Source: Venturia oleaginea (Eukaryota > Ascomycota > Dothideomycetes > Venturiales > Venturiaceae). From it: a stretch of 64,000 nucleotides of DNA. The stretch lies in assembly GCA_013176395.1 (NCBI GenBank), contig JABMLP010000025.1, positions 62,001 to 126,000 of the forward strand, read 5' to 3'. The notes beneath the pieces were generated by a model. It searched no databases, was not told where the DNA came from, and was given only the letters and a program-made list of their open reading frames with translations. Of this stretch, positions 31,651-41,664 are shown in pieces. The position numbers were made by a program, and so were the translations under genes. How positions within the stretch are numbered: the stretch's first letter is position 1; each line of letters starts with the position of its first letter.

Positions 31651-34600
31651 CTACCCTTGTGCATCGTCGCGCACGAGGGTCTGAAGTAGATGTACATGGC
31701 GAAGACATTACAAAGCTACCAGGCATAAGAGAAATCAAAGCAGCAAAGGATAGGATGGAAAGTACACCCTTCTTGATAGATACCTTGATCAATGGAACTT
31801 CTTTCACCGAATCCTTCTTTGATAACGGCTGCCTCCCTTATGCTGCTTTCAGCGAGAAGAGTGTCCAAACACATCGTCTACCGCGCATCCCAATTGACAC
31901 CAAACAATTGGCACTGGCTAAAGAGAGCCACGAGAACGGAGAAGACCTCCGTATTACGCACATGACCTACGCTACGATCGACATTGATGGTCGAGCAGAG
32001 CGAGTCTATGGGTATATAGTGAAAGGATTGAGCTTCCCTATTATCCTAGGCAAGGCATGGGCAGAGAGAAACTGGGTGCGATATATAGCAGCTAAGAGAA
32101 AGCTGCTTATTGGTCAAGGATCCCAGCGCATCACGGTAAGAGAAAAGGGGTGGCTAGAACAGAACACCAAAGCGCGAGACCGGCTCGCTCACGTGCGGGC
32201 GGCTTGTCTAGTGTCAGGATCTGTATTTGCAGCTATTGTTGGAAGGGCCCAGCGACGGTTGAGAAGAGATGGACCGGATGGTACACAAGTGCTGGCTATC
32301 TCGATGTCGGATATCAACAAGGCCCTAAGCAAGTTAGCAGAAAGAAAACAGAGAAAGACTGAGGAAGAAATCCGACAAGAGATACCAGAAGAAATAGCAG
32401 AGCATGCTGATGCCTTTCTCGACGACGAAGACGGAGAGATCGCGCCCCATCAAGAGGGTCGCGATCACGTTATCGAATTGATACGAGATGAACAAGGTCG
32501 CGAGGCAGAAGTTCCTTGGGGCCCATTATACGGCATGTCGAGGGAAGAGCTATTAGTCCTACGAAAAACACTTTCGGACTATATGGACAAGGGCTGGATA
32601 CGCGCCAGCAACTCACCAGCGGCAGCCCCAGTCTTATTTGTAAGGAAACCAGGTGGAGGTATTCGGATGTGTGTAGACTATCGGGCACTGAATCGAATCA
32701 CTCGATCGGACCGCTACCCATTGCCACTAATCCGAGAAACCCTACGAAATCTAGCAACAGCGCGTTGGTACACCAAACTTGACGTCAGAGCGGCATTTCA
32801 TCGGCTCCGCATCAAGCACGGCGATGAGTGGAAAACGGCTTTTCGCACTCGATTTGGACTATTCGAATGGCTAGTTACCCCCTTCGGACTAGCTGGCGCA
32901 CCCGCGAGCTTTCAACGATACATCAACGGAGTCCTACGGGAATCCCTAGATATCTGCTGTTCAGCCTACATGGACGATGTCTTGATATGGAGCGACGGCG
33001 ACTATCTGGATCACATGGTTAAGGTTAACCAAATTCTTGCCAAGCTCAAGACTGCTGGACTTCGGCTAGACTTAAGCAAGTGCGAGTTTGCTGTTCAGGA
33101 GGTCAAATATCTGGGGTTCATTATCACTGCAGGAGAAGGGATCAAAGTCGACCCAGAGAAAGTTGCCGCGATTAAAGAATGGGAGGCTCCAGTCAATGTC
33201 ACAGGCGTACGCTCCTTCCTAGGCTTTGCAAATTTCTACCGAGACTTCATCGACAACTTCTCAGAGCTCTCCGACCCCTTAATCAAGTTAACACGGAAGG
33301 CCGTCGCTTTTGTCTGGAACAAAGAACATGAGAACGCCTTTCAAGTCTTGAAGGAGCTATTCATCTCCGCCCCAATACTGGCTCACTGGAATCCAGACCT
33401 GGATACGGTACTCGAGTGCGACTGCTCTGGCTACGCGCTGGGAGGCACGTTGTCGCAGAAGGATATGAAAGGAAAACTACGACCAGTAGCATACTTCTCC
33501 CGCAAGCTCACTGCGGCTGAATGTAACTACGAGATCCACGATAAAGAATTACTGGCAGTAATCAAGTCCATTGAACACTGGAGAGGAGAACTACGCAGTG
33601 TTGCAGCACCTTTCAAAGTCCTTACCGATCACAAGAATCTCCGCTACTTTATGACAGCGCAGCGTTTGTCAGAGAGACAAGCAAGATGGTCGCTAATTCT
33701 ATCTGAGTACCAATTCCAGCTGGAATTTCGCGCCGGAAAACTAGCGCAAAGACCAGACGCACTATCAAGAAGACATCAAGATATGCCACATGACAAGAAC
33801 GACGAGAGACTACAAGGGCGAGTGGCCCAGTTGATCAAGGACGAATGGCTTCCTCCTCTTTCCGAGAGGACGACCGAAACAATCGCAATACAAGCCCTTA
33901 TCTGCCCAGTCAATACACCGAATACATCCAATAGTACATGGGACGTTATACGGGAGCCCCAGCAAAATACTGGACTGGACGGTCGACACCAGCTGACTGC
34001 CGAAAACGGTCAACACCGGTCCACTACTAGGTACGGTCAAAACCGGTCAGTTGCAAAAGGATGCGATCTTTTCGAGAAACCAGAGTTACAACTTCTCTGG
34101 GATCGCGCAATAGCAGAGGACCAATCCTACGAAGCTATTCATACGGCTATAGTTACTGGCGAACGTTCCTTTCCTCCAGAGCTCAAGTTGTCGGTACAGC
34201 TACCCGAATGCGAAGTAGACGACCACGGCGCGGTCACGAGAAGAGGGATCCTATGGGTACCAGATTGGGAACCGCTGCGAACAACGCTGGTCCAACAAAC
34301 TCACGATTCCCATGTTACTGGACACCCAGGGAGAGATAGCACGCTTGCGATTCTATCCAGAAGTTTCTTTTGGCCCCAACAATACAAGACAGTCCGGCAG
34401 TTTGTACGTAATTGCGACGTATGTGGGAGAACAGGAATATGGCGTGATAAGAAGCGAGGTCTTCTGAAACCACTTCCAATCCCGGCCCGCTTCCACAGCG
34501 AGCTATCAATCGATTTCATGACTGATTTGCCCGCGGAGGAAAACGGCCCAAAATACCTCATGGTTATCACAGATCGCCTCCTCAAAAGTGTTACGTTGGA

Positions 34601-35735
34601 GGCTATGACTACAATGAGCGCCAAAGAGTGCGCGAAAAGGTTCTTACAATGCCACTATCGCTACCACGGATTTCCCATGGCATTGACGTCGGACAGAGGC
34701 AGCAATTGGACAGGTCGTTTTTGGAGGAAGCTTTGCGAACTTACAAAGATTGAGCAGAGACTCTCTACAGCCTTTCATCCACAGACTGATGGCGCGACCG
34801 AGCGCATGAACCAGGAAGTTCTACGCTATCTCCGCGCCTTCATCGCATACTCCCAACTAGACTGGCCAACGCTACTACCTACGGCTATGTTAGCACTGAA
34901 CAATCGTGACTCTTCAGTCACAGGGATGAGTCCATTCTATCTAACCCACGGCTACCATGCGGAACCAATCCAGAAAGTACAACGAATCTCACCCAGTAAC
35001 TCACCAACAGCCGATGCCGAGACCTTTGTGCAACGAATAGAAGAGGCACAAGAATATGCACAGGCAGCGATGGCCTGGTCCCAGCAGAAGATGGAGAACG
35101 ACGCCAACAGGTCACGTCAAGCTGCCGAAACGTTAAAAAAGGGCGACAAAGTCTGGTTGAACCTTAGGAATATCAATACTCCGCAGCTATCAAAGAAACT
35201 GTCGTGGACGCAAGCCAAATACACTGTCGAGAACCAGATCTCCCCGATGGTATACGAGCTGGCTGACCTGCCAAGTGGTATCCATAACCGTTTCCACGTT
35301 GACCTACTCCGCCGAGCCGCAACCGACACACTGCCCTCACAAGAATCCGATGATACCCAGCCGCCACCATTAGTGCCTCAAACCGAAGAAACAGAGGCTG
35401 AGTTTGAAGTAGAACGTATACTTCGCGCAGAGAAGAAACGGGTTGGGCGAGGCTGGGTTCGTCAGTTATTAATCAAATGGAAAGGCTATGCAGATCCCGA
35501 TTGGCAGCCACGTTCATTATTCACAGAAGTCGAGGACTTAGACCGCTTCGAGGCAGAGTATGGCAAGGGCGACGGTGTCGGCGAAGATATAGGAGCTCAA
35601 ACAGGGGCCCGAAGAAACCGAGTAGCGGTGGCCAGCGCCTTCGAATCTGCTACAAGCTGGCAGAAGCGATGTATGGCGTTTGTCTGTTTGATTATCCCAC
35701 CTACCACACCCTCTTTAGTCCTGCACACCCGGTAA
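31614..35735 (+). CDS. Pol polyprotein with chromodomain
   Basis: Open from 31614 (after a TGA at 31611) with no early ATG, so expression by -1 frameshift from gag is likely. Domain order: aspartic protease-like segment with DNGC in place of the usual DTG/DSG; reverse transcriptase with YMDD at 32967-32978; RNase H (CDCSGYALGG, HDKELLAV, TDHKNLRYF); integrase HHCC zinc domain and D-D-E core (SIDFMTDLP; TSDRGSNWTG; NQEVLRY); and a chromodomain at about 35400-35560 (EVERILRAEKK; LIKWKGYADPDWQP). The chromodomain is expected to guide integration to modified chromatin. Confidence 0.93.
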   Translation, partial: LPTGSLIRVGKLATLVHRRARGSEVDVHGEDITKLPGIREIKAAKDRMESTPFLIDTLINGTSFTESFFDNGCLPYAAFSEKSVQTHRLPRIPIDTKQLALAKESHENGEDLRITHMTYATIDIDGRAERVYGYIVKGLSFPIILGKAWAERNWVRYIAAKRKLLIGQGSQRITVREKGWLEQNTKARDRLAHVRAACLVSGSVFAAIVGRAQRRLRRDGPDGTQVLAISMSDINKALSKLAERKQRKTEEEIRQEIPEEIAEHADAFLDDEDGEIAPHQEGRDHVIELIRDEQGREAEVPWGPLYGMSREELLVLRKTLSDYMDKGWIRASNSPAAAPVLFVRKPGGGIRMCVDYRALNRITRSDRYPLPLIRETLRNLATARWYTKLDVRAAFHRLRIKHGDEWKTAFRTRFGLFEWLVTPFGLAGAPASFQRYINGVLRESLDICCSAYMDDVLIWSDGDYLDHMVKVNQILAKLKTAGLRLDLSKCEFAVQEVKYLGFIITAGEGIKVDPEKVAAIKEWEAPVNVTGVRSFLGFANFYRDFIDNFSELSDPLIKLTRKAVAFVWNKEHENAFQVLKELFISAPILAHWNPDLDTVLECDCSGYALGGTLSQKDMKGKLRPVAYFSRKLTAAECNYEIHDKELLAVIKSIEHWRGELRSVAAPFKVLTDHKNLRYFMTAQRLSERQARWSLILSEYQFQLEFRAGKLAQRPDALSRRHQDMPHDKNDERLQGRVAQLIKDEWLPPLSERTTETIAIQALICPVNTPNTSNSTWDVIREPQQNTGLDGRHQLTAENGQHRSTTRYGQNRSVAKGCDLFEKPELQLLWDRAIAEDQSYEAIHTAIVTGERSFPPELKLSVQLPECEVDDHGAVTRRGILWVPDWEPLRTTLVQQTHDSHVTGHPGRDSTLAILSRSFFWPQQYKTVRQFVRNCDVCGRTGIWRDKKRGLLKPLPIPARFHSELSIDFMTDLPAEENGPKYLMVITDRLLKSVTLEAMTTMSAKECAKRFLQCHYRYHGFPMALTSDRGSNWTGRFWRKLCELTKIEQRLSTAFHPQTDGATERMNQEVLRYLRAFIAYSQLDWPTLLPTAMLALNNRDSSVTGMSPFYLTHGYHAEPIQKVQRISPSNSPTADAETFVQRIEEAQEYAQAAMAWSQQKMENDANRSRQAAETLKKGDKVWLNLRNINTPQLSKKLSWTQAKYTVENQISPMVYELADLPSGIHNRFHVDLLRRAATDTLPSQESDDTQPPPLVPQTEETEAEFEVERILRAEKKRVGRGWVRQLLIKWKGYADPDWQPRSLFTEVEDLDRFEAEYGKGDGVGEDIGAQTGARRNRVAVASAFESATSWQKRCMAFVCLIIPPTTPSLVLHTR

Positions 35736-35747
35736 GGAGGGGGGTAA
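35733..35747 (+). promoter_or_regulatory. Polypurine tract
   Basis: TAAGGAGGGGGGTAA just before the 3' LTR, the normal primer for plus-strand DNA synthesis. Confidence 0.75.
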
Positions 35748-35923
35748 TGTTATGGGCATGGCCCATGGTTGGTATAGGCTAAGAGCCTAAGCCTGATTGA
35801 GCCTAGTATAGAGAAAGAACCTCATTGAGGTTCTCTGTTTGTAGATACCTTCACTCTTTAACTGAATCTAAACAATCTTTGGCTACGAGTATGCTGCGTC
35901 TTTCCAGCTACCGTCCCGTAATA
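35748..35923 (+). repeat. 3' LTR of gypsy element
   Basis: 176 bp, one base different from the 5' LTR, followed by TCTAG at 35924-35928. Confidence 0.97.
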
Positions 35924-36056
35924 TCTAGAATCCAAAAATACCATGTAACAACTTAATCTTACTCCCCACCACACCTTTCTCAACTCACCAGACCAGAATA
36001 TATATTATTAAGAATCCCTGACCTATACTGAGAATCCCCCACGCTATATACTAAGA

Positions 36057-37097
36057 CTATGATAATTCCCATATACATCCCGATAACCGCTTTACTACCG
36101 TATTGATTAAGGGCTTGTCTGTTCTATTGTAGATATCTGCCACAACCACCGTTGAATGAACGTGCACCTCCAGAAGCGCGTGAGATACCTCCCTTTGTGA
36201 TGTAAGTGGCGATATCGACGGGAGTGACAGCACTGTTTGGAAGAATGGGAAGATGTCCATGGGTTTGATGGTATGGGTTAAGTGGTGAGGGAATGCAATA
36301 GGAGCATGATGGCTAATAGACTGATTGCCGAGATGGACATGTGGATATGGGTATGTGTCATTCCCGAATTGTACGTATTGGGTATTGACGTACTGTTGGA
36401 CAACCTGGGCAGCGGGTTGACTTTCACCACCGGTAGTGACGTCCAGTGAAGGATTCATGTTCCACGCCATATAGTTGGTTGGGGCTGAATATTGTGGTGT
36501 ATCGACAATATTGATGGCGTTCTCGTAGGTATTCCAAGTGACAGGTGCAGGGAGATTGGGTGGATACACCGGATGAGCGATTGAAGGATAAACCAGATGA
36601 GCGATTGGTGGATGGGCAGGATGAGTAGCTGGTGGTGGAGGATGAGCGACTGCTCGAAGTGGAGGTAATACCCACTCACACCGGGTCGGCAGAGTTTCAT
36701 GGGGCTGCGCAAGAGTCGAAGCTCCACGACTACGAGGTTCATTCGGTGTCTGTTGGTTCGAGGCCTGTCCAGGAGGACCATCAGGAGTGGCAGTCGTGGA
36801 GGGAACGAAAACAGCGGCGTTTGCATTCAACGGCGTCTTCATCTCTTTTGGGGGCTTTTCGGGCTCATCAGGTTGTGGCACCAGCTTTTGTTCAGGCTGT
36901 ACCGGCGAGAGTAATGGAGATTCACCAGGATACTAGAAGGCATCCTCGTATATGTCCCTACCAGACGTCCGGCCAGGCGTCGGGTAGTAAATACAACCTC
37001 TCTCATCTGGCTGATCGATCAAATTGTAATGTTCCGCACCAGGAATGTGATCAACGAGGTATGCCGGGAGCGAGCCTTTGAGGCGGACGTCGATCAT
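36057..37097 (-). pseudogene. PAM2-motif protein frame interrupted by one TAG
   Basis: An ATG at 37097 opens 54 codons (MIDVRLKG...IYEDAF), then TAG at 36935-36933. The same frame continues for 291 codons to 36057. Both halves look coding. After the stop comes YPGESP and then a PAM2-like motif (LNANAAVFVP; consensus L-N-x-x-A-x-x-F-x-P), the docking site for the MLLE domain of poly(A)-binding protein. The remainder is Pro/His/Tyr-rich low complexity. I found no in-frame GT-AG intron that removes the TAG. Possibilities are a recent nonsense mutation (one C-to-T from CAG), readthrough, an unusual intron or a sequence error. An RNA-regulatory role is inferred from PAM2 only. Confidence 0.5.
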
Positions 37098-37582
37098 GAT
37101 ATCAGATGGCTTAGGCGTCTAGTTCATACTATCAGGTCAACTGGTAAGCTGGCGAGTGGCGGGGCCAAAGGTCGTGCCTTTTTGATGTTTTGGCCGAGGA
37201 CGAATGTCGTCAGTGCGTGAGAAGCAAATCGATGGGTGGACAAGGAGAATTGACGTTGCCAAAGTAGCGCGCAAGTATAGGTGAAATAGAGAGTAATGGA
37301 TTTATAAAGACCGTAAAGAGTCTGAGCAGAGAACGAGGCTGGGGCAGACTTTTCATCCGTCAGATTGATTGGATGTTGTTGTGGGAGGAACTGGGGGTGT
37401 GAGTAAGCAGGAAATGATTTTATACCTCCACATAGTGTTGGAACACTCACAAGGCGGCCAGTATGACAACAGCCTGGAGAGCATTCATGCTCAGTTTATC
37501 AACTTGTGCATGGAGGCATATCCAGAACAACTCTCTGCGACTGCCAGCCCACGAGTTGTTCAACTCTTCATCACTCAGGACC
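37098..37582. other. Intergenic, possible 5' exon
   Basis: A minus-strand frame at 37124-37450 is open but has no recognised content. An acceptor-like CTAG at about 37119 lies in frame with the PAM2 gene's ATG, so an upstream exon cannot be excluded. Confidence 0.3.
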
Positions 37583-38607
37583 TCACCATCCCTCAATAGT
37601 AAAATCAAACCTCCTATCGCCATTCCCAGGCGAAATCTGCTTGCCAGCCTCGTCGATCAAGGTACGTTCGAAGAATGTCGTTTTCCCATCCTTGTGAACC
37701 AGTATGATGGTCTGCTTCTGCGTTCCATATACACCACTGGTCGGATTGAAGACAGCCATAGCGCTAGGTGTAACATTGGCATCATCGGCAGTCTTCTTGG
37801 CTTCCAGGTTGTCGCTGCCAATGGGCGGAATAAATACACTGTTGCGGAGCTGGCGAAGATAGACGTCCCATTCCTCTCCGACTTTCTGCTTTGGAAGAGT
37901 ATCTACGCTCAGCACGTCGAGTAGCCGGTCGATCAATTGTTCTTTAGTCTCCTTGTTGGCATAACTCTCCTTTACCCCGTCTTCAAGCATTTGTTCTCCA
38001 TGCACGACTTTCGGCCAAGTATTGTCTCCGTAGTGAGCATTACTCAAAGCATGTGTCTCTCCAGGCTCTTTACATGACCAGGATACATCGCGAATGCTTT
38101 CACTACGATTTGATACAATGGCTAGACCGACTCCTCCATGCTTTTCTCGTACAGTAGCAGGATTTCTCAATTGGCCAAAAAGAAGACTGAAACCACCAAT
38201 TCCGTCCAGGCCCTCGTCGATCAAGTTTTGGGCAACGTCCTCGGTGGTGACATGGGAATCTGGAGAGGTCTTGAGATAAGAATTGACAACGGCTCCTCTA
38301 CTTCTTCTGCCCTCAATGATCTTTGAGCCTTCTTCACGAAAATTGGTGAGACAGGCTATCCGGCCCTGTCTTGTCATTCCAAGCCAAGTTCCATGCTCTG
38401 CTCGGTGGTTGTCTCTGCCTCCTATGACATATTCGTTCGGCGGACTCCACCAGTCGGCCTGGGCAGTTGGTCGATGGAGGTATTCCTGTTCAGGTTGTCA
38501 ATATTTCAACCATCGCAGACTGGAAGCAGTTATCAACATACATCTCTGTTGTTGACGAGTATCAGGGGATAATCGGGATGACTGGTGGTTACGATGACGA
38601 TACACAT
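37583..38607 (-). CDS. TANGO2/NRDE-family protein
   Basis: Exons 38607-38542 and 38485-37583 (56-nt intron, GTATGT...AACAG) give 322 aa. The N-terminus MCIVIVTTSHPDYPLILVNN leads into the family's defining NRDE motif; Asn-Arg-Asp are encoded by exon 1 and Glu by exon 2. Typical conserved blocks follow: LHRPT, WWSP, GGRDNHRAEHGTWLG, RIACLTNFRE, SRG, NLIDEGLDGIGGFSLLFG. Family members have been linked to Golgi organisation, heme handling and mitochondrial lipid balance; the biochemical activity is disputed. The start is unambiguous because the NRDE family begins with Met-Cys at this distance. Confidence 0.93.
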
Positions 38608-38817
38608 TGACGTGGTGGTTTGCTTGTCTCGTGAGTAGCTTGTCCGGTGGCTTGTGCTTGTTGGTGATTACTCAAAGACAGTCGTATGAGAATCTTTCCT
38701 GATCCGGCACATCCCCGGCGGCTATGATGCTCCCATGTAATATGAAGCTGCCTTAGGGATCCAGACAAAGCTGCCTGAGGTTTCCATCACGAGCGGTGCA
38801 GGTCACGCTTCAGATTA

Positions 38818-39941
38818 ACGTTACTCACAAGCGAGTGACGCATACAAGCGAGTGACGCATAGAATCTTACATGTTATCTTTCCAAGGCTCTACACTACAA
38901 CATCATGACTTCTAAAGCCCAGCAAGAAGGGCGATTACTTCTCGCTCTTCAAGCCTACCGGAAAGGTCAATTTTCAAGTATTCGTCAAGCTGCATTATCA
39001 TATAATGTACCTCCAAGCAATCTCGAACACCGCCTCAAGGGACGCGTTGCACGCGTAGATTCGCGTGCAAATAATCATAAGCTTACTCCCACAGAAGAAG
39101 AAGCCCTTCTACAGTGGATTATTTCAATGGACGAACGTGGTTATCCTCCTACAATCTCTGCATTACGTGATGCAGCTAGATTATTGCTTCAGCAACGCGT
39201 CGGTTCTGAAGGCTCAATCGGTGTCAACTGGCCTCGCAACTTTGTCAAGCGTCAACCGATCTTACAAGCCAAGTATACACGTAAATACGACTACCAAAGA
39301 GCTTAATGCGAAGATCCGGACGTTGTTCAAAACTGGTTTCGACTCGTATGCAATACAATTCAGAAATACGGCATCGTAGATGAGGACATCTATAACTTCG
39401 ACGAAACTGGCTTTGCAATAGGAGTTGCAGGTACTTCGCGTGTTATTACCTCGTCAGATCGACGTAGTAAACCTCCTCAATTACAACCTGGCGATCGCAA
39501 GTGGATTACAGCTATTGAAGCGATCAGTACGCGTAGCTTTGCACAGCGCTGTTCTTCTTGCAAGTGAGAACGAGAAGTTACGGACGATGAACGAGAAGAG
39601 GAAGAGAAAAGGACAAGTACGAAGAGCTCAGATCTCTGAAAACTCCTCTCTTACAATTACTGAGGCGCAGAACTTGGTATTTCGGCCTACAGCTAATAAA
39701 ATACAAGTGGAGGCAGAGGCATCGAGGGCTGGATCTCGAGTGGAAAGGGCCGGGTTACCGAGCTATTTTATCTGTAAAGTCTTCGATCATGCAGCTGCTG
39801 AATGCCCTAAATATCAATAATTTATTGTATATTAGCTCATTTAAATATGTTACTCAAAGATTGATTTATGGTGTTGCAAAGATGAGATGTAAGATTCTAT
39901 ACGTCACTCGCTTGTATGCGTCACTCGCTTGTGAGTAACGT
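38818..39941 (+). mobile_element. Fot1/pogo-like transposon, internally deleted
   Basis: 1124 bp flanked by TA target duplications (38816-38817, 39942-39943). Terminal inverted repeats exceed 50 nt with a single mismatch; each contains the unit ACAAGCGAGTGACG twice as a direct repeat. A full-length Fot1-type element is nearer 1.9 kb. The interior retains the N-terminal and C-terminal parts of a DDE_1 transposase, but the middle of the catalytic domain is missing. Confidence 0.88.
38905..39820 (+). pseudogene. Fot1-like transposase remnant
   Basis: The first 133 codons (38905-39303) are the paired DNA-binding region: a psq-type helix-turn-helix (IRQAALSYNVPPSNLEHRLKG) and a CENP-B/Tc5-type domain (LTPTEEEALLQWI). 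A TAA at 39304-39306 interrupts the frame, which then resumes (CEDPDVVQNWF; YNFDETGFAIGV, with the first catalytic Asp). Near 39540-39565 sequence is lost, and the C-terminal tail continues in another frame (ENEKLRTMNEKRKRK). No functional transposase can be made. Confidence 0.85.
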
Positions 39942-40139
39942 TAGGACGCCCTTCTGCAGGTAGACCCTGCAGACACAGAATACTCCCCAGGCCCACCTCG
40001 CCATATCTCCCCGCCATATCTCCCCGCCCTCGTCATATCTTTCTGCCTACAACAGCAACAAGCTGTCCCCTATTCTCAAACACTACCCAGGTAGCAGGGC
40101 ATAATCATCTTTCTTTTAAATCCATCCAAATCAGCTGCA

Positions 40140-41225
40140 ATGTTCTCCCTCATCGCAGACCTCCTCACGTACGTACTCACAGAAGCTCTGCAGCATGATG
40201 GAGATCAAGTCACTCAGAAGAATCGCCTTTAGCTAACCATCTACAGCATTGTCACCACCGTCCTCTTCCCAATCTTCGCCTCCTACAAGGCTCTCCGCAC
40301 TGCCGACCCAGGCCAACTGACACCATGGCTCATGTACTGGGTTGTCCTCTCCATCGTCAGCACCTTCGAGTCCACCTTTAACTTCATCCTCACCTGGATC
40401 CCATTCTACTCCTGGATTCGTCTCGGCGGACACATGTACCTCGTCCTTCCCGGCAAACAAGGCGCAACCCAAATCTACCAATCCCACATTCATCCTTTCC
40501 TCTTCGAATACGAACAAGACATCGATGTCTTCATATCAAATGCTCATGAACGCGCAAAGGTAATGGGTCTCCAATACATGAAGCAATTGATCGAATGGGC
40601 AAAGGTGAATGTACTGGGCATGCAACCGCGACCACCAACCCCTCCACCCTCTCGTGGGGGACAAGGAACATACGCCCAGCAACTCTTCTCGCGCTTCAAC
40701 CTACCAAGCGCAAACCAAGGACTCGCAGCTCCAGCCGGAGACTTCTACGGCCTTATTGCGTCAGCTCTACAATACACAACCACATCGGGCTGTACAAGAG
40801 AAATGCAAGCAGAAGATCTCAGCGCGTCTGCAACTCTCATCCCGGACCACTTCGAATCAAACGAAGAACGCATGTCCTACGTATCCGCTCAACGCGAACG
40901 CCTCCGCGTTCTGCTCTCAGCATTCGATCGCGAGGCTGTCAATCTGGCAGCTGCACCACCAACAAACCTAGACGGACCTTCGTTGTCTCGTGGCAAATCC
41001 ACGGACGCGGGGTATGATTTGTCAAAGAGTCGCAGTGAGGCTGATTTCGACAGGATTGAGAAGGAAGAGGCACCAGCGAGTCCGTCGGCACAGAGTGGTT
41101 GGATGCCCTGGAATTGGCAGAAGGCGCAGAAGGGGCAGCAGGCTCAGGAACAGGCGCAGGCACAACAACCACAGCAGCAGCATGAAGAGCAACCCAGCGG
41201 TCGTTCAACAGGATTGGAGTTGTAG
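40140..41225 (+). CDS. TB2/DP1/HVA22-family membrane protein
   Basis: Exons 40140-40168 and 40247-41225 (78-nt intron with GCTAACC branch site and CTACAG acceptor) give 335 aa. The hydrophobic hairpin segments IVTTVLFPIFASYKAL and MYWVVLSIVSTFESTFNFIL, then WIPFYSWIRLGGHMYLVLPGKQGA and YQSHIHPFL, are hallmarks of this family. The group includes yeast Yop1 and plant HVA22, which shape tubular ER. This protein has a long cytosolic C-terminus (about 190 aa), ending in a Gln-rich tail, so it is closer to the longer fungal HVA22-like proteins than to Yop1 itself. Confidence 0.9.
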
Positions 41226-41664
41226 ATGATACCCACGATTCTTAGATCAGAGGCCGGATGTGCTTTTAGGGATGGATTTGGCAGGCGTTGGCATGGCATG
41301 GTAGAGTCGTGCAAGACCTGTTTACTTCGCTCAACGCTAAATCATATTATGGCAATGATGCCACTCTATCAGCAAGCTACCTAGTGTTAGGTGACGTTCG
41401 TCTTTTGTTGTACATGTCATGTCTATCCAGTTGAGATCTATACCTTCACAGGCTTGAACGCGTGTGATTGCAATTCTGGTCTCTTCTGCCTTGTTAACAG
41501 ATTCCCCCACCAGTGTCAATCCCTTCCTTCAGATCTGTCCTTCCCCGTTTCAGGCAACTGCACAAGACTGTCTTCCTCGTTCCCACCATAACGGAGATGG
41601 AGCAAAATGTCCAGAAGCTCTTCTCCTCCCTACCTATCATTGCCTACCATGAGACACAAACCAA
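41226..41664. other. Convergent intergenic region
   Basis: 3' flanks of the HVA22-like gene and MGM101. Nothing else seen. Confidence 0.5.

Larger units (their letters stand above)
30346..35923 (+). mobile_element. Complete Ty3/gypsy chromovirus
   Basis: 5578 bp bounded by near-identical 176-bp LTRs and a TCTAG target duplication. It carries gag, then pol in the -1 frame with protease, reverse transcriptase, RNase H, integrase and a C-terminal chromodomain, in the gypsy order. No stop or frameshift damages either frame, so it looks capable of activity and recently inserted. The primer site directly after the 5' LTR is complementary to 11 nt inside the LTR, as in self-priming Tf1/sushi elements, rather than to a tRNA 3' end. 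Confidence 0.95.
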
